From Muribaculaceae bacterium (GTDB taxonomy: Bacteria > Bacteroidota > Bacteroidia > Bacteroidales > Muribaculaceae): 47,546 bases of DNA. Below the pieces are notes generated by a model, which saw only the letters and a list, made by a program, of their open reading frames with translations, was not told where the DNA came from and searched no databases. Every line of letters begins with the position of its first letter. The first letter of the stretch is position 1. Positions 45,924 through 47,546 of this stretch are shown here, piece after piece. A program made the translations under genes and the position numbers. The stretch covers positions 1-47,546 of the forward strand of contig JAFYSL010000007.1 of NCBI GenBank assembly GCA_017559355.1, read 5' to 3'.

Positions 45924-46396
45924 AAAAGATAATCAACCCTTGGCGAGACCTCGCTGATGAAGGGTACAACTGTTTTGCATGCGCCCCTCACAACCCCTGT
46001 GGACTTAAAATGGAATTTTGGGAAGATGGCGACGACATCGTATCATTTTGGAATCCCGATGATAATTTTCAAGGTTGGGTAAAAACTCTTCATGGAGGCA
46101 TTCAAGCAACCCTTATTGATGAAATCGGTGCTTGGGTAATTGCTCGCAAACTACAAACAACAGGTGTTACTACTAATCTCAACATGAAATATCGCCGACC
46201 AATACCCACTGGCGACAATGTAACACTTGAAATTCGCGCTCACTTGCGCGAACAAAAGAGAATGTTTGCTATTATTGATGCTACAATATCGGTAAAAGGG
46301 CGCGTATGTTCCGAAGGAGAACTAACTTACTACTGCTTCCCTCGCGAAAAAGCCGAAGAGGAATTCCTCTTCCGTGGCTGCGAAACCGAAAAATAA
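45920..46396 (+). CDS. PaaI-type hotdog thioesterase
   Basis: A 158-residue protein of the acyl-CoA thioesterase superfamily with the PaaI fold. Features are CFACAPHNPCGLKMEFW at the start, the HGG motif in KTLHGGIQATLIDEIGAW and a typical beta-strand tail with TNLNMKYRRPIPTGDNVTLE. The acyl substrate is not indicated. Translation is coupled to folK by a 4-nt overlap, so it is the last gene of the rimP-nusA-infB-folK unit. Confidence 0.9.
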   Translation: MKKIINPWRDLADEGYNCFACAPHNPCGLKMEFWEDGDDIVSFWNPDDNFQGWVKTLHGGIQATLIDEIGAWVIARKLQTTGVTTNLNMKYRRPIPTGDNVTLEIRAHLREQKRMFAIIDATISVKGRVCSEGELTYYCFPREKAEEEFLFRGCETEK

Positions 46397-46411
46397 CTTA
46401 GAAAACTATCA

Positions 46412-46524
46412 CGTAGTGACTGAGGTGTTCACTGCGACAAAATTGGAATCAAACTTACCAAATTGACTCGGACGAACCTCGTCGAGCCAAAGCTTCACAC
46501 GATTGTAGTTTTGGTAATTTTGAT
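46412..46524. repeat. Inverted-repeat element in the 529-bp non-coding stretch (part A)
   Basis: The largest gene-free stretch is 46397-46925. In its first part, CGTAGTGA (46412-46419) pairs with TCACTGCG (46429-46436; one G-T). Further on, 46448-46462 pairs with 46510-46524 over 15 positions with a single mismatch, enclosing an 8-bp hairpin with one bulge (46467-46486). A 70-residue open frame on the minus strand covers this part but shows no family signature. Function unknown; it may include the terminator of the infB unit. Confidence 0.55.
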
Positions 46525-46573
46525 GCGATTGCGATTTTTCATCTTTCATCTTTCCTTTTTCATCTTTAATTGT

Positions 46574-46581
46574 TACCTTTG
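46574..46581 (+). promoter_or_regulatory. -7 element before the structured region
   Basis: TACCTTTG matches TAnnTTTG exactly. The upstream region is an AT-rich pyrimidine tract without a clear TTTG. A transcript starting near 46588 would open directly with the 46592-46619 hairpin. Confidence 0.4.
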
Positions 46582-46587
46582 CAGTAA

Positions 46588-46850
46588 TCTTGTGGGTGGC
46601 AAAGTGTTGCCCTCCCCACATGAGACATATTAGTGAAAGCGTTTTCAGCTTTATCCTTTGTTAGGAAATCGCCAATTTTCAATCTGAGAAGGTAAAGCGG
46701 TCAATGACGCTCATGTGTGCCTATTTTCCACCCCATAGGCGGGGTGTCATATATAGGTATGGCGTGGGGTGGATTGGACTGTTTATTTCTCAGATGGGTG
46801 TTTGGCGATGCCTCTAACAAAATAAACCGAACGAACTCCCACGTTTTCAC
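46588..46850 (+). ncRNA. Candidate structured non-coding RNA or long structured leader (part B)
   Basis: After the -7 element at 46574, several complementary segments nest without conflict: hairpin GGG-t-GGCAA/TTGCC-ct-CCC (46594-46616); CACATGAG (46617-46624) with CTCATGTG (46710-46717); CACCCC (46729-46734) with GGGGTG (46741-46746); CGTGGG (46763-46768) with CCCACG (46838-46843); and inside that GTTTATTT (46781-46788) with AAATAAAC (46820-46827). It is visibly more GC-rich than other intergenic DNA here. It does not contain motifs of tmRNA, RNase P or SRP RNA that I know. It could equally be the 5' leader of the LRR gene, whose ATG is at 46926. Confidence 0.4.
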
Positions 46851-46925
46851 ATTTTATAAACTAAACAATCACGTTATTAACCGCCAAATTAGGGGAGGCA
46901 GGAGGCACACAAAACATTCATTTCT

Positions 46926-47336
46926 ATGAAAAAGATTTTACGTATTCCGCTACTCCTTGTAGCCCTGCTTCTATCATCAATCCCCATCTTCGCCTACGAC
47001 TTTGTGGTTGATGGAATCTATTACAATATTACCGATAAAACAGCCAAAACTGTCGCTGTTACTTATAAAGGAATCTATGCCTCTAGTTATGATAACGAAT
47101 ATACTGGCAGTGTCGTTATACTCGAAACAGTAACCTATTCTGGTACTACTTATTCTGTGACCTCGATTGGTAACTCTGCGTTCGTTAATTGCAAAAGTTT
47201 GACTGAGGTAACAATCCCTAATTCCGTAACTTCAATTGGCGAGTCTGCGTTCAGTAAATGCACTGGCTTGACTGAGGTAACTATTTCCAATTCCGTAACC
47301 TCGATTGGTTCGTCTGCATTCTCTGTTTGTATTTAG
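46926..47336 (+). CDS. Short BspA-like leucine-rich-repeat secreted protein
   Basis: A 136-residue protein with a signal peptide ([23 protein letters not shown]). A short beta region ([22 protein letters not shown]) precedes two full and one partial 23-residue LRR_5 units (consensus [23 protein letters not shown]). Family members usually run to several hundred residues with many units and a C-terminal tail; this one stops with TAG in the third unit and lacks any sorting tail. The following 210 bases show no further repeats. It is either a truncated gene or an array end left after recombination, and may not be functional. Confidence 0.75.
   Translation: MKKILRIPLLLVALLLSSIPIFAYDFVVDGIYYNITDKTAKTVAVTYKGIYASSYDNEYTGSVVILETVTYSGTTYSVTSIGNSAFVNCKSLTEVTIPNSVTSIGESAFSKCTGLTEVTISNSVTSIGSSAFSVCI
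47157..47336 (+). repeat. 69-bp tandem LRR-coding repeat, 2.6 units
   Basis: Units begin at 47157, 47226 and 47295. The first two are full 69-bp copies with high identity (both contain TTGACTGAGGTAAC and AATTCCGTAAC); the third breaks off after 42 bp at the stop codon. Nucleotide-level similarity suggests recent duplication. Confidence 0.8.
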
Positions 47337-47546
47337 AAGCCTCAAACAACCAAAACCATCCAGAAATAACCAAATATAAACCTTTAATTATCAATACATT
47401 CTAAAATTTAACACTTTCAGACTGCTTTTTGATGGTTCCCAAATTTCCACATATTTTTGATACATATTTCTGACGTGGAGAATTTGCGGAGCTTATTTTT
47501 TGTCATTTCGTGTAGATAGTTGACAAGGGTTTACATCCGTTTACAA
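47337..47546. other. Gene-free 3' end of window
   Basis: No open frame, hairpin terminator or promoter of consensus quality is seen here. Near the end GTTTACA occurs twice within 17 bases (GGGTTTACATCCGTTTACAA). It could be the leader of a gene beyond the window. Confidence 0.5.

Noticed and set aside
46409-46621. 70-residue open frame on the minus strand in the non-coding stretch
   Set aside because: It has no family signature or signal peptide, runs through inverted repeats and a simple pyrimidine tract, and its start is in the structured region. I treat it as non-coding, although a repeated small protein cannot be fully excluded.
46719-46746. H-type pseudoknot from GCCTAT/ATAGGC and CACCCC/GGGGTG
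   Set aside because: The two stems interleave, but the second loop would be 0 nt and could not span 6 bp of stem. They are more likely mutually exclusive hairpins.
46717-46929. 70-residue open frame on the plus strand before the LRR gene
   Set aside because: It spans the paired RNA segments and overlaps the LRR start; composition (Trp/Gly/His rich, then Asn/Arg) is unlike a protein. Its conservation, if any, would reflect the RNA.

Overview
The window looks like a chromosomal segment of a Bacteroidales bacterium. The evidence is gene content (two PorU-like proteases, PorV, PorX and PorW of the type IX secretion system (T9SS), a BspA-type leucine-rich-repeat protein, DUF2851 and DUF4919 proteins), the AT-rich base composition, and repeated Bacteroidetes-type promoters (TAnnTTTG at about -7, sometimes with TTTG/TTG 18-21 bp upstream). 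The family cannot be fixed from sequence alone. I see no phage, plasmid, insertion sequence or CRISPR array.

Layout. 1-7.2 kb (minus): tRNA-Gln, tyrS and a cvpA-sufB-sufC-sufD-sufS iron-sulfur cluster assembly operon. 7.4-11.5 kb: an AraC-type regulator, a small membrane protein, a DUF2851 protein, a DUF4919 exported protein and a membrane protein. 11.7-21.9 kb (minus): one closely spaced transcription unit, in order relA/spoT-type (p)ppGpp enzyme, 7TM-HD (PgpH-like) phosphodiesterase, porW, porX, tsaE, birA. 22.0-25.4 kb (plus): malY/patB-type PLP enzyme, aroA, metal ABC permease. 25.6-30.4 kb (plus): a secreted TolB-like protein and a 1304-residue secreted amidase with a sorting-type tail, both with codon use suggesting high expression. 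30.6-40.7 kb (plus): a first PorU-like protease, then rex, a degenerate FAH-family protein, a second PorU-like protease, porV and ispF. 40.8-46.4 kb (plus): rimP-nusA-infB-folK-thioesterase behind a terminator-like leader. 46.4-47.5 kb: a 529-base non-coding stretch rich in complementary segments, then a very short BspA-like LRR gene.

How the parts work together. Five T9SS genes lie within about 28 kb: the outer-membrane shuttle/sortase side (PorU x2, PorV) and the regulatory/assembly side (PorX, PorW), plus a likely cargo (the amidase with a C-terminal tail). PorX and PorW are embedded in an operon headed by (p)ppGpp and probable c-di-AMP enzymes, while the second PorU follows the NADH-sensing repressor Rex. 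This suggests that secretion is tied to global stress and redox signals.

The items I consider most worth following are the structured intergenic region at 46.4-46.9 kb, the FAH-family protein that has lost its metal ligands inside the rex-porU operon, the paired PorU paralogues that both keep the His/Cys dyad, and the intrinsic-terminator-like hairpin in the rimP-nusA-infB leader. All assignments are by reading the sequence; no database search was run.
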